64,000 bases of DNA from Peptidiphaga gingivicola (GTDB lineage: Bacteria; Actinomycetota; Actinomycetes; Actinomycetales; Actinomycetaceae), in NCBI RefSeq assembly GCF_001652275.1, contig NZ_LVZK01000001.1, forward strand, positions 310,001 through 374,000. The letters are read 5' to 3'. The translations under genes and the position numbers were made by a program. Position 1 is the stretch's first letter; the number at the start of each line of letters is the position of its first letter. The notes beneath the pieces were generated by a model, which saw only the letters and a program-made list of their open reading frames with translations, ran no database searches and had not been told where the DNA came from. Shown here piece after piece: positions 25,864 to 34,589 of the stretch.

Positions 25864-27378
25864 TCAGCAAGCGTCTTCATCAGTGCGTGAAGCGCCTCGA
25901 GCGACCCGGTGTCCAAACAAGCTGAGCTGACTGCTTCCTTGCTCTTTCGAGTCCTCCTTGCGTGACTCCAAGAAGGCAGTCGCTCGGCCGACGCCATAGG
26001 CAGTGGATTCTTTCTCGAAGGGAAGAAGGCCTTCAATCCCACTGCTTTGCGTTGCTTGCGCACTGTCGTTCTCGCGGTATCCCATAACTCGACGCAGAAT
26101 GCCCGAAGATTCTGGAGGGGGAGCGGCGCCAATCATCGAAGCCACGTCAATGATCATTATCTTCCCTCCGACGGTGGCTCCCCCCCGTTTGATTCCTTCT
26201 CTGCGCTTCCGTTTCGAGGTCTTAGCCCGCGGAGCGGTGGTGGCCCCCCTCATGATCCCAGACGTCTGCGAGGAAGAGGAGCCGCTGGTCGGTCGGGCCG
26301 CGCCGCTGGCGCCGCCAAGGCCGCGGGACGCCGTCGCAGAGGCCTCCGCGCGCGCCGCCGTCGTCGTCCCCCTCAAGATTCCCGATCCGCTCCCGGGCGA
26401 TTGAACCCGCATCGTCGCCCCGGAGCGCAAAGCCGACGAAGCCGACTGCGGAGCGGAGGCGACCTGAGCCGCCTTCGCCGCCTGGTAAAGCTTGTAACTC
26501 GCGGCGGCGGCTCCGCCCGTAGCGGCGGCAGCAGCGGTGGACATCGGGTTGAACACGGCGGGCGAATGCAGCATCGAAGGCTGAGAAACGGCGTGCCCGG
26601 CCTGCACGCTGGGCATCGAGTAGTGCGAGGACTGCAGGGAGAGCCCGCCGCCGTCCATGCGCGGCCCGGAATGCCACTCGGTGGCAGACCTCGTGGGCGC
26701 GGTGGCGGCCGTGGGCTCCGAACTCGCCGGAGGCATGAAGAAGGACCTCACCTGATCGAACAGCTTGACCGCCTGGTCGAACTTTTGAAAGGCGTCCTGC
26801 ACCTCCTGCACCGAGGGCAGCTTGACCTTCAACTTCGACTCGACCTCCTGCTTGAGGCCTTCGAGCTGGGCGAACGGGGGAAGCTTTCCCATGGCGTCGA
26901 ACGTGTTCACGTCCAACCCCTTGAGCACGGCGAGGGCCTGAACGTCAAGGACGCCCATGGCGGCCTGGTGCACCGCGTTCGCGTGCGCCACAATCATGGG
27001 CGCCGCGACGGGCCCGGCTGCCGGGGCCAACGCCACCGCGCTGTCGCGGGCGGCGTTCGCGGCATCTACGTTCCTCCTGATCTCGCCGTACTGAAACTGC
27101 GCTTGACGCCCGACCTCGACCACCTGGCGGCGCGCCGTGGAGACCCGCTTGATTCCGTCCGAATGGTCAACGACCCTCGCTTGAAGCTTGTCGAGGTTCT
27201 CCCGCGTGGTGTCGGCCATCTGCCCCTCGAAACCGAGCTCGCCGGCGATCGATCGCGTTCGCATGGCGACGGTTTCAAGGTGCTGCGCAACTCGGTCCAA
27301 ACCGTCGGAAATGGCGTCGTGCGCGGCAGGGGCCCACGGCCCGATCAATCCGAGCTTTTCAACGTGCGGCGTAGTCAT
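25864..27378 (-). CDS. Unknown large helical protein, PPE/WXG-like, with repeated SGI(L/M)R motifs
   Basis: 504 residues, starting six bases after the stop of the upstream gene. The first 200 residues are long helices with the W-P-A motif (GPWAPAAHDAISDGLDRV) and the ELGFEGQMAD turn seen in ESX-associated helical-hairpin proteins. A Pro/Ala/Ser-rich middle follows. The C-terminal third has the motif S-G-I-(L/M)-R three times (SGILRGTTTAARAEAS, SGIMRGATTAPRAKTS, SGILRRVMGY), then a fourth SGIEGLL. No signal peptide. It probably pairs with the 225-residue protein encoded just upstream and may be a type VII substrate. No enzyme domain is recognised. Confidence 0.65.
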   Translation of the reverse strand: MTTPHVEKLGLIGPWAPAAHDAISDGLDRVAQHLETVAMRTRSIAGELGFEGQMADTTRENLDKLQARVVDHSDGIKRVSTARRQVVEVGRQAQFQYGEIRRNVDAANAARDSAVALAPAAGPVAAPMIVAHANAVHQAAMGVLDVQALAVLKGLDVNTFDAMGKLPPFAQLEGLKQEVESKLKVKLPSVQEVQDAFQKFDQAVKLFDQVRSFFMPPASSEPTAATAPTRSATEWHSGPRMDGGGLSLQSSHYSMPSVQAGHAVSQPSMLHSPAVFNPMSTAAAAATGGAAAASYKLYQAAKAAQVASAPQSASSALRSGATMRVQSPGSGSGILRGTTTAARAEASATASRGLGGASGAARPTSGSSSSQTSGIMRGATTAPRAKTSKRKRREGIKRGGATVGGKIMIIDVASMIGAAPPPESSGILRRVMGYRENDSAQATQSSGIEGLLPFEKESTAYGVGRATAFLESRKEDSKEQGSSQLSLFGHRVARGASRTDEDAC

Positions 27379-27384
27379 CCGACA

Positions 27385-28062
27385 TCACCCTTTCTTTTGG
27401 CCGGCGTCGCCGGATTCCTGCGATGCGCCGTCGGAGCCGAGCGTTGCGCCTCCGTCCGCGCTCAACGAGCCTTCGCCAGACAAGGAGACCTCGCCAGACA
27501 TGGAAAACCCGCCGCCGGACGTCGTGAACTCCCCCGACATAGAAAACCCGGCGGGCATCGAGTTCCCTCCCGACGTCGAACTTCCGGCCGACGCCGACCC
27601 CTGCCCGCTCGCAGAGTTCTGCGAGCTTCCCGAGCCTTGGGCGTCGCTCGAGCCCTCCTCGCCCAAGAGCGACTGCCCGAGGTGCACGGCCTCCTTGATT
27701 CGCGACAGGAACTCGGGGGTCCTGTAGGCGAAGTTGGCCGAAGCCTGCCCCAGCGTGTCGAGAAGATGCACATACTTTCCCTGGTGGGTCTCGTCCGCCC
27801 CTAGGGACTTTTCCAGCGCTATCCGGAGGTTGGCGATCACTTCCGTATATTGCTGGGATATGTTCGTCAGTTCGCCGTCGATCACTTTCATGGTCGCCCC
27901 GAGCGGGACGGAAAACTTGTTGACCTCGCTCAGAGCCGTCCACATCTCCGAAATGTCCAGATTCCCGAAGGCGACCTTGGCCTTCGCGAAGTCGTCAGAC
28001 GTGCTTTTCAGATCGTTGATCCTCTGCGAGAAGATGCTCTCGTCAAGTTTGAACATGGTCAT
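27385..28062 (-). CDS. WXG100-like protein with Gly/Ser-rich C-terminal tail
   Basis: 225 residues; GGGAG lies upstream of ATG 28062, with a second ATG two codons on. The first 130 residues are helical with Trp at residue 41 in a DISEMWTALSEV turn, where WXG100 proteins have W-x-G. A second long helix ends near IKEAVHLGQSLLGEE. The remaining 85 residues are Gly/Ser-rich with repeated FSMSGE/VSLSGEGSLS units, unlike normal EsxA/B. The short spacing to the next gene shows an operon of two, probably a secretion partner pair. The opposite strand faces the candidate effector gene through a perfect terminator. Confidence 0.65.
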   Translation of the reverse strand: MTMFKLDESIFSQRINDLKSTSDDFAKAKVAFGNLDISEMWTALSEVNKFSVPLGATMKVIDGELTNISQQYTEVIANLRIALEKSLGADETHQGKYVHLLDTLGQASANFAYRTPEFLSRIKEAVHLGQSLLGEEGSSDAQGSGSSQNSASGQGSASAGSSTSGGNSMPAGFSMSGEFTTSGGGFSMSGEVSLSGEGSLSADGGATLGSDGASQESGDAGQKKG

Positions 28063-28825
28063 TGTTTCTCCCTTCTTTCAATTTCCATTTCAATCGGCAT
28101 CCCGGTCACGTCCGCATTCCAAGCCGCGCATCGCCACGCATTTCCCCACCGCGGCTGGACGAGCGCCGTCGACACAGCGCCACACCGACAAAGCGCTGTA
28201 ACTCGATGTGCATCGGACGCGCTCCCACACATGTGCATGCCCCGCATATGCGCACACGGGGCGCCAACCGCATATTCCTTCCCGCATTACAAACAGAGAC
28301 ATGAACGACAACAGAACCCGAACGAGACTCTTATCATCTTACTTCGGATAAACCTGTATTTCCAGATTTTTCGGAGGTCATTTCTCCCCAATTTCACTCC
28401 CGCAACATTTTCGCCTTTTAACGGATGAAAGACTCTCGAAAATCCGCCCTTAATCCCCCTTGTGACACTGGCGAGACCCCGTCTACCGCATAGAAATGCC
28501 GCATTCGGCGCATACGTTTTCCCCCAGGCTCTTGCATCGAGGCTTTTCGGCGAGTATAAGCGGAAAACTCGGCATTCATGCACCTGTAAGACACAGTCGG
28601 CCCTGCCGTCCGAGGTTCGAGGCTGCCGTCCGAGATTCGAGACTGCCGGGCGAGAAACGCATATGCGGGCGTTGGCCGCGCCTTTCAGCAAGGACCGTCG
28701 CACAGTGCCTCGACGTCGGCTAAGCTCCGCCTGAGCGTCGATACGTTAAGATTGGACTGCCTCTCAGCGGGTCAAACGCTCGCATAAGACGGCCAAACGC
28801 CCGCATAAAACGAACGGAGTACACA
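28063..28825. other. Intergenic region with short tandem repeats
   Basis: A 763-base gap upstream of both the WXG-like operon (leftward) and the antitoxin-like gene (rightward). It is AT-richer at about 28270-28440. It contains a 20-base tandem repeat (28603-28654, listed separately) and two copies of a 21-base unit AAACG(C/T)(C/T)CGCATAA at about 28777-28818 just before the antitoxin-like gene. Frames of 70-140 codons are present, but none has a ribosome site or recognisable content. Confidence 0.5.
28603..28654. repeat. Tandem 20-base repeat, about 2.6 copies
   Basis: Units start at 28603, 28623 and 28643, built on CTGCCGTCCGAGRTTCGAGR; the third is cut short. Non-coding, about 170 bases upstream of the antitoxin-like gene. 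Function unknown. Confidence 0.6.
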
Positions 28826-28999
28826 ATGGGCATTTTCGACAAGGCCAAGGATGCTCTCCACAGCGAGGGCATCGAAGAGAAGTCGGACGCCGTTCTCGAC
28901 AAGGTTGAGGACTTCGCGTCGAAGAAGCTTGGAGAGGACAAGGCCGAGAAGGTCTCGAAGGTGCGCGACGCCATCGACTGCCAGATCGGCGACGAGTGA
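28826..28999 (+). CDS. Small antitoxin-like protein (MT0933/Rv0909 family)
   Basis: 57 residues beginning MGIFDKAKDAL and almost wholly helical, charged and Lys/Asp/Glu-rich, with a second half KVEDFASKKLGEDKAEKVSKV. This is the pattern of the actinobacterial MT0933-type antitoxin family (GIFDKAKD start, K/D-rich helices). GGAG lies 8 bases before the ATG. No partner toxin gene is adjacent: the next gene, ten bases on, is gluQ. It may be a solitary member or a stress-related small protein instead. Confidence 0.75.
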   Translation: MGIFDKAKDALHSEGIEEKSDAVLDKVEDFASKKLGEDKAEKVSKVRDAIDCQIGDE

Positions 29000-29009
29000 C
29001 GCGGCAGCT

Positions 29010-30059
29010 ATGACGGGCGTCGAGGCGCGGGGCGAATCGGTCGGCTGCGGCCGTTTCGCCCCCTCGCCCACGGGAGATCTTCACCTCGGCAACCTCCGCA
29101 CGGCGCTGCTAGCGTGGAGCATGGCCAGGCAAAGCGGGAGAGCCTTCCTCATGAGGATGGAGGATCTTGACGCCCGCTCACGGCCCGAGTTCGTTTCACG
29201 CCAGCTGGCGGACCTCGAGGCCGTCGGCGTGGAATGGGACGGTCCCGTCCTCTTCCAATCTGCGAGATTGCAGCACTATCGCGACGTCGTCGCCGATCTC
29301 TCATCGCGAGGCATGCTGTACGAGTGCTACTGCACCCGACGCGACTTGGCCGAGGCGCCGTCGGCGCCGCACGGCCCTCCAGGCGCATATCCGGGCACGT
29401 GTCGCGGCCTGAGCGAGCGCGAGAGAAGCGAACGGCGCGCGGCGCTGACCAATCGGGGCCCCGCCCTTCGGCTGGCCGCCCGGGCAGGCAGCGTCGCCGT
29501 CGTCGACGCGGTGTTTGGCCCGTACAGGGGAACGACGGACGATCTGGTCATTCTGCGCGGCGACGGCGTCTTCAGCTATAACTTCGCCTCGGTGCTCGAC
29601 GACGCCGCAACGGGCGTGACGCAGGTTGTTCGCGGCGACGACCTGCTGCCGTCGACTCCGCGCCAGGCGCATCTGTACGAGCTCCTCGGCTTCCCCCTGC
29701 CCGAATACGCCCACGTGCCGCTGGTCGAGAACGCCGGGGGCGCGAGGCTGGCCAAGCGCGACGGCGCGGTGACGATGGAGACGTTGAAAGGGTTCGGGTG
29801 GACGCCGGCCGACGTCGTCGAACTGTTGGGGGCGAGCCTCGGCATGGGCCATCCGCGCACCGCGGCCGAGTTTGCCGACCTGCTGCGCGTCTCAGACCTT
29901 CGGCGCCCCGCCTGGCGCATCGATCCCGCGATCCTGGAGAGCGGCCCGACGCCGGAGACGTTCGAGAGACTCGCCGCCGCGGGGCCAGCGCAGACCGACA
30001 AGCCAGTACAGACCGACAAGCCAGCGCAAGCGGCCAGGCCCCTCCAGTCGCCCGCGTAA
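29010..30059 (+). CDS. gluQ: Glutamyl-Q tRNA(Asp) synthetase
   Basis: 349 residues. GluQ glutamylates the queuosine of tRNA-Asp; it is a GluRS paralogue lacking the anticodon-binding domain, as here. The HIGH-like motif is in APSTGDLHLGN-type sequence (FAPSPTGDLHLGNLRTAL), the zinc ligands are CYC and a later Y/C pair (YPGTCRG), and the KMSKS equivalent is RLAKRDGA. The ATG at 29010 fits the family start just before CGRFAPSPTG. The C-terminal 60 residues include a short QTDKP repeat. It starts ten bases after the antitoxin-like gene and is probably co-transcribed with it. Confidence 0.9.
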   Translation: MTGVEARGESVGCGRFAPSPTGDLHLGNLRTALLAWSMARQSGRAFLMRMEDLDARSRPEFVSRQLADLEAVGVEWDGPVLFQSARLQHYRDVVADLSSRGMLYECYCTRRDLAEAPSAPHGPPGAYPGTCRGLSERERSERRAALTNRGPALRLAARAGSVAVVDAVFGPYRGTTDDLVILRGDGVFSYNFASVLDDAATGVTQVVRGDDLLPSTPRQAHLYELLGFPLPEYAHVPLVENAGGARLAKRDGAVTMETLKGFGWTPADVVELLGASLGMGHPRTAAEFADLLRVSDLRRPAWRIDPAILESGPTPETFERLAAAGPAQTDKPVQTDKPAQAARPLQSPA

Positions 30060-30141
30060 GGCGGCCACCTCAGCGCCGTCCATACGCGGACGCCTCCGCG
30101 CAGCTCGCCCTCCGCCTTCCGCAATCCTTCTCTCGCACGCG

Positions 30142-32835
30142 TCACCTGCGGATGGCGGCGACGGCGTCGCGGCGATCCCCGTTCCAGTCGCCCGCGACGA
30201 TCGAATCGCTTGCGCGGCCGAATGAGAACGCCGTCTCGGCGGGCCCTCCCTTCGTCGCATTCGTCGCGAAGAGGATGTGCCCGCGCCTGACCGACACCGT
30301 GTCGCGGCCGTCGCCGTCCCAATCGCCGACGAGGGGAACGTCGCCCGTGCGGCCGTAGCGGTAGGCAACGTCGGCCTCGCCGCCTCCGAGCGCATTCCTC
30401 AGGTAGACGCCGTTGCCGCGCCGCACGCCGGGAGTGGCTTTGCCGTCGCCGTCCCAATCGCCCACGAGCCCGACGTCGCCCTCCCTCCCGTAGGCAAAGG
30501 AGACGCCCGCCGGCCCCGAACGGGTCAGGTCCGTTTTGGCGGCGAACAGATGCCCCTTGTGGAGAACGAGGTCGTCCTTTCCGTCGCCGTCGACGTCGCC
30601 GACGAGAATCTCGCCGGAGTCCGCCCCCTCGAAGGTCACCGTAGAGGTTGCGCCTCCGCTGCGATTGACGCCGTAGAGGGTGAAGGCCGCGCCGTTGCGC
30701 ACGCCGAGGGTCGCGATCCCGTCGCCGTCCCAGTCTCCGGCGATCGCCTCGCCCGGCTGGGCGAGGACCATGCCCAGCTTCGCCCGGTGCGTGGCCAGAT
30801 CGTCGACGAAATAGGCCGTGCACGTCCCCGACTCAATGCAGGGGTCGGCGATCGGCTTGGCGGCGTCCGGATCGGAGGGGCGCGGGCGAGGTGGCTGAGG
30901 CGCCTTCCCCACGTTGACTCCGACCTTGACCGGGTCGTGGTCGGAGGAGCGGAAGGGGCCGCCGTCCCACAGCTGCTTGACGTTGTAGTTGTTCCGCGAA
31001 TACTCGAAGGCCGGCGATTCCATCGCGTTGACGCTCCACACGTCAGCGCCGGCCACCATGCGGCGGGCGGCGTCGTTCGCCAAAACGTGGTCGAGAGAGC
31101 CGACGGCGCCGCCGAACTGATACGAATGGTCTGCGCGCCCAATCGAATCGCGGACCTTGGAGTAGCCCGCGTCGCGCAGCGCGAGAATCGGGTCCTCCGC
31201 CGAATACGAGTTGAAATCGCCCACCAGGAACGTCGGGCGGTTTCCGTACTGCTCCTTCGCCCACTGCGCCAGCGCCTTCGCCTGGGCCGTGCGCAGACGG
31301 TTGTTGTTGCCCTGATAGGGATCGCTGTCGTTCGGGTAGGCGCTCGCGAGGGACCCTTTCGACTTGAAGTGGTTCGCCACAACCGCGAAGACCTCGCCGC
31401 GAGGCGCGCCGGCGGCGTCGAGCGCGCGCCACTCTTGGCCCAGCGGTTCGCGGGCATATCCGGTGAATTCCTTGTTTCCCGTCAGAATGCGGGATTCGCC
31501 CACCGGCTCGACTTTGCCTTTCTGGTAAACGAAGGCGAGGCGTATGACGTCTTCGGAGGCGGGAACCTTCGACGGCGAAGGAACATACGCCCACTGCTCG
31601 CGGCCCGCACGCTCGTTCAGCGCCTTGACCAGGGCTGCGAGCGAGGCGTCGCGATCGTGGCCGAATTTAGAGGAGGTCTCGATCTCCTCAAGCGAGACGA
31701 CGGAGGCGTCGAGGCCTGCTATGGCCGAGACGATCTTCTGCTGCTGCTTTTCGAACGCCGCCTTGCTGTATGCTCCCCGCACGTCGCATCGATTGGCGGT
31801 GACGGGGTTGCCCTCGCGGTCGTCGTAGGACTTGCACCCGGCCTCCGATTCGCCGAGGTCGGTGAAATAGTTGAGGACGTTGAATGAGGAGACGGTGACG
31901 TCGCCCCCCACGTTCTCGGGCGCGGCCCTGCGCGTGTTTTCCACCTCGACGTACTCGGAGGACCTGTCCCCCGCCTCCTCGCTCGTCACAGGGGAGACGG
32001 GCTGAAGGTTCCATTGCTTGCGAAAGTCGAGGACGGCGGGCTTCTTCAGCGAGATCGCCGATCCGACGCGCGCGGGGCTCTGCTGCGACAGATACGGCAG
32101 CGGGACTTCGGGATGCGCGTTCTTCGCCCCCGTGTAGGCCCACGAAAGGCCGTCGTCGAGGGTGAGCGAGCGTGCGGCGTTAGCAGCCGAGAGCTTCTCG
32201 ATCTGCTCGCGGTCGGCCGTGGGGTTGAAGACGTCGGAGGGCTGGCGCAGCGGCTCCTCGCCGAAGGCCACGCCCAGCTGGCCGTAACGGTTGGTTTCGT
32301 AGTTGTTCGAGATCGTCATGCGGGCGCGAACGTCCACGAGCATGCCTTCGAGGGCTTCCTTGCCGACGTCGTCGGGGACCGCCGTCAAAGGGACGGGGAC
32401 CGGCGGGGCGGCCTTCTCGTCCAGCTTGGAGAAACTGGACGCGTTGATTTCGGTAAGGCTGTGGAACTCGGTCACTTTGCCCTTGACCTCGACGTACTCG
32501 CCGATCTTCGCCGAGGAAGCAAGCTGGCGCGAATGGACGAACAGGCCGTCGGAGGCGCCGCGGCGGCCCGCTCCCCCGCTCCCGGGCGTTTGAATGTAAG
32601 CGCCGTCGAAGCCCCCGGTCGGATACACGGCGGTCACCACGCCCCGGGTCGTCACCGTCTGCCCCGCGAGCGGGCTCGCCTGGCCGGTCCCTTGAATTTC
32701 AGATATGGCGATTGCGCCGTTTGCCGGGGCCGTCGCCCCTTCGGCGGCCGACGTTCCCGCCAGCCCCAGCGCCCAAGCGAGCGCGAGCGCACCAGCCGTG
32801 CGCGCCGCCGCACGTCCCGTCATCGCGACGTCCAT
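30142..32835 (-). CDS. Secreted ExeM/NucH-type nuclease with C-terminal FG-GAP-like repeats
   Basis: 897 residues with AAGGGA seven bases before the ATG. A signal peptide (about 1-35) is followed by an OB-like domain (GQTVTTRGVVTAVYPTGGFDGAYIQ, about 55-155). An endonuclease/exonuclease/phosphatase domain (about 300-650) contains SSFNVLNYF, VSLEEIET, VVANHFKSKG, LVGDFNSYSAEDP, SLDHVLAN and SSDHDPVKV, the catalytic set for ExeM-type extracellular DNases. The last 200 residues carry about four GDWDGDGxxTxxVRRG units, like FG-GAP/VCBS calcium-binding blades. No sortase signal is seen, so it is probably released or held by the repeats. It could scavenge DNA phosphate and nucleotides or degrade biofilm DNA. 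Confidence 0.9.
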   Translation of the reverse strand: MDVAMTGRAAARTAGALALAWALGLAGTSAAEGATAPANGAIAISEIQGTGQASPLAGQTVTTRGVVTAVYPTGGFDGAYIQTPGSGGAGRRGASDGLFVHSRQLASSAKIGEYVEVKGKVTEFHSLTEINASSFSKLDEKAAPPVPVPLTAVPDDVGKEALEGMLVDVRARMTISNNYETNRYGQLGVAFGEEPLRQPSDVFNPTADREQIEKLSAANAARSLTLDDGLSWAYTGAKNAHPEVPLPYLSQQSPARVGSAISLKKPAVLDFRKQWNLQPVSPVTSEEAGDRSSEYVEVENTRRAAPENVGGDVTVSSFNVLNYFTDLGESEAGCKSYDDREGNPVTANRCDVRGAYSKAAFEKQQQKIVSAIAGLDASVVSLEEIETSSKFGHDRDASLAALVKALNERAGREQWAYVPSPSKVPASEDVIRLAFVYQKGKVEPVGESRILTGNKEFTGYAREPLGQEWRALDAAGAPRGEVFAVVANHFKSKGSLASAYPNDSDPYQGNNNRLRTAQAKALAQWAKEQYGNRPTFLVGDFNSYSAEDPILALRDAGYSKVRDSIGRADHSYQFGGAVGSLDHVLANDAARRMVAGADVWSVNAMESPAFEYSRNNYNVKQLWDGGPFRSSDHDPVKVGVNVGKAPQPPRPRPSDPDAAKPIADPCIESGTCTAYFVDDLATHRAKLGMVLAQPGEAIAGDWDGDGIATLGVRNGAAFTLYGVNRSGGATSTVTFEGADSGEILVGDVDGDGKDDLVLHKGHLFAAKTDLTRSGPAGVSFAYGREGDVGLVGDWDGDGKATPGVRRGNGVYLRNALGGGEADVAYRYGRTGDVPLVGDWDGDGRDTVSVRRGHILFATNATKGGPAETAFSFGRASDSIVAGDWNGDRRDAVAAIRR

Positions 32836-32927
32836 CTATTGTTCCCTTCTTTCCGCGCCTCCCGCGAGGCGGCGTGACCCGATTGCGACCAGGTTGCCAC
32901 CAGATCGTTACAAGACTACTCCCGACA

Positions 32928-33239
32928 TCACGGGAAAGCCGCGTCATCGCGGGCATTGTCGCAAACCGACCCGGCCGTGGGGATCCGCGTCGGCGCGCAA
33001 ACCGAGCTCGCCGCTCGAAACCGTACTTGCGCAAACGCCTCCTCGCCCTCCCGCCCCGATCGGACGGCGTGGACGACCGTGTCCGCGGCTTTGCCGATGA
33101 CGAAGGCGCCCGCTATGCCCGCCAAAGCCACCGCGACCGACGACAAAGCCACCGCGACCGAAAACACCGCGACGATCGCGTAGTACGGCGCGAGATTTCT
33201 CGTGAAGCGCAGAAGGCGCGCGAGACTGCCTATAGTTCC
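32928..33239 (-). pseudogene. Fragment of an ABC transporter membrane domain
   Basis: About 60 codons read LARLLRFTRNLAPYYAIV, then two hydrophobic helices and GKAADTVVHAV. This matches the N-terminal start of ABC exporter permease/ATPase proteins (LLR..R......A......LLIG.A.D..V). There is no start codon in a fitting place. After about 33070 the frame turns into non-protein-like sequence and stops at 32928, with no ATPase domain. It is probably a remnant left by deletion. Confidence 0.4.
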
Positions 33240-33293
33240 CTCCCAGGCTCCGCCTAGGCCGACATTGCGGCTTCGGCGAGATACCCTTTGCCC

Positions 33294-34589
33294 ATGCGCT
33301 GCCGTTACCTGGAGTCCGACCTGTGCCATTCGTGCACCCGGGCGAACGTCGCCTACGCCGAACAGCTTGCCGCGAAAGACGCCTCCGTCCGCGCACTCCT
33401 AGAGCGGTCCGCCCGCGCGAACGGCGCCGCGGCCCCCGACGTCGAATGGAATCCTCCCTTCGCCTCTGCCGAGAAGGGCTTTCGCAACAAGGCCAAGCTT
33501 GCCGTCGGCGGCACGCTTTCAAACCCCACCCTTGGAATTCTCGGATCGGACAAGCGCGGCATCGACATCGCCGGCTGCCCCCTGTACGAGCCGGCCGTCG
33601 CCTCCGGCATCGAGCCTTTGCGGGAATTCATCGGCTTGGCCGGGCTGACGCCCTTCGACGTTCCAAGCGGCCGCGGCGAACTCAAAAGCGTCATCCTCAC
33701 GGGCTCGCCCGACGGCGAGCTCATGGTCCGCTTCGTTCTGCGCTCCACCGAATCCCTCGTCCGCATCCGAAAGCACATGAGCCTGCTGCGTCAGTGGCTT
33801 CCCCGCATCGCCGTCGTCTCCGTCAACCTCCTGCCTGAACGGAAGGCGGTGCTCGAAGGGGAGAAGGAAATCCTCCTCGGCCCCGAGCAATCTCTGCGCA
33901 TGGACTTGGGCGACGTCGCCCTTCGCCTTCGCCCTCAGTCCTTCTTTCAGACGAATACGCGCGTGGCCGTCGGGCTCTATCGCCAGGCGCGGGAGTGGGT
34001 CGGCCTCCTGTGCGACGCCGCAGGCGGGGGATCGGACGATTTGGAGGCGAAAGGCGCGGAGCCGGCGGATTCGGAGGCGAAGGGTGCGAAACCGGCGAGT
34101 TCGGCCTCAGCCGGCGGGCGGCCGATCGAACTGTGGGACCTCTACTGCGGGGTCGGCGGATTCGCCTTGCATTGCGCGGGGCCGGGCCGCCGCGTGACCG
34201 GAGTGGAGCTTTCCGCCCAGGCCGTCGAGAGCGCGAGGGCGTCGGCCGCAGCCGCAGGAATCGACGCCGACTTCATCGTCGGGGATTCTCTGTCTGCCGC
34301 GCGCGAGCTGGGCACTGCCGACGTCGTCGTGGTCAACCCACCGCGTCGAGGAATCGGCGGTCTCGCCTCGTGGATCGACGCCTCGCAGATTCGATTCGTT
34401 CTCTATTCAAGCTGCAATCCCGCGAGTCTGGCGGCCGACGTCGCCAGCATGCCGAGTTTCAGGCCCGTCCGCGCCCGGGTCTTCGACATGTTTCCTCACA
34501 CCGGCCACACGGAGACCCTCGTGCTGCTCGCTCGCACGCCGAGGCCGGAGCCTCGGCGTCTCCCGCACCACTCGAGGCGCAGTTCTTGA
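33294..34589 (+). CDS. rlmC: RlmC/RumB-type 23S rRNA (uracil-5-)-methyltransferase
   Basis: 431 residues from ATG 33294 (a TTG two codons earlier is less likely). The N-terminus has the [4Fe-4S] ligands CRYLESDLCHSC plus the later GCPLYE, placed for RumB/RlmC. The SAM-binding region is LYCGVGGFALHCA, then VTGVELS; VVVNPPRRGIG follows; the nucleophile Cys is in SSCNPASLAADV, and it closes with FPHTGHTETLVLL. It makes 5-methyluridine in 23S rRNA. An insert with two EAKGAEPA-type repeats (34045-34110) lies just before the SAM domain. Whether the target is U747 or U1939 cannot be told securely. Confidence 0.87.
   Translation: MRCRYLESDLCHSCTRANVAYAEQLAAKDASVRALLERSARANGAAAPDVEWNPPFASAEKGFRNKAKLAVGGTLSNPTLGILGSDKRGIDIAGCPLYEPAVASGIEPLREFIGLAGLTPFDVPSGRGELKSVILTGSPDGELMVRFVLRSTESLVRIRKHMSLLRQWLPRIAVVSVNLLPERKAVLEGEKEILLGPEQSLRMDLGDVALRLRPQSFFQTNTRVAVGLYRQAREWVGLLCDAAGGGSDDLEAKGAEPADSEAKGAKPASSASAGGRPIELWDLYCGVGGFALHCAGPGRRVTGVELSAQAVESARASAAAAGIDADFIVGDSLSAARELGTADVVVVNPPRRGIGGLASWIDASQIRFVLYSSCNPASLAADVASMPSFRPVRARVFDMFPHTGHTETLVLLARTPRPEPRRLPHHSRRSS

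Noticed and set aside
28287-28703. 138-codon minus-strand frame upstream of the antitoxin-like gene
   Set aside because: Composition not protein-like and crosses a tandem repeat; no ribosome site.
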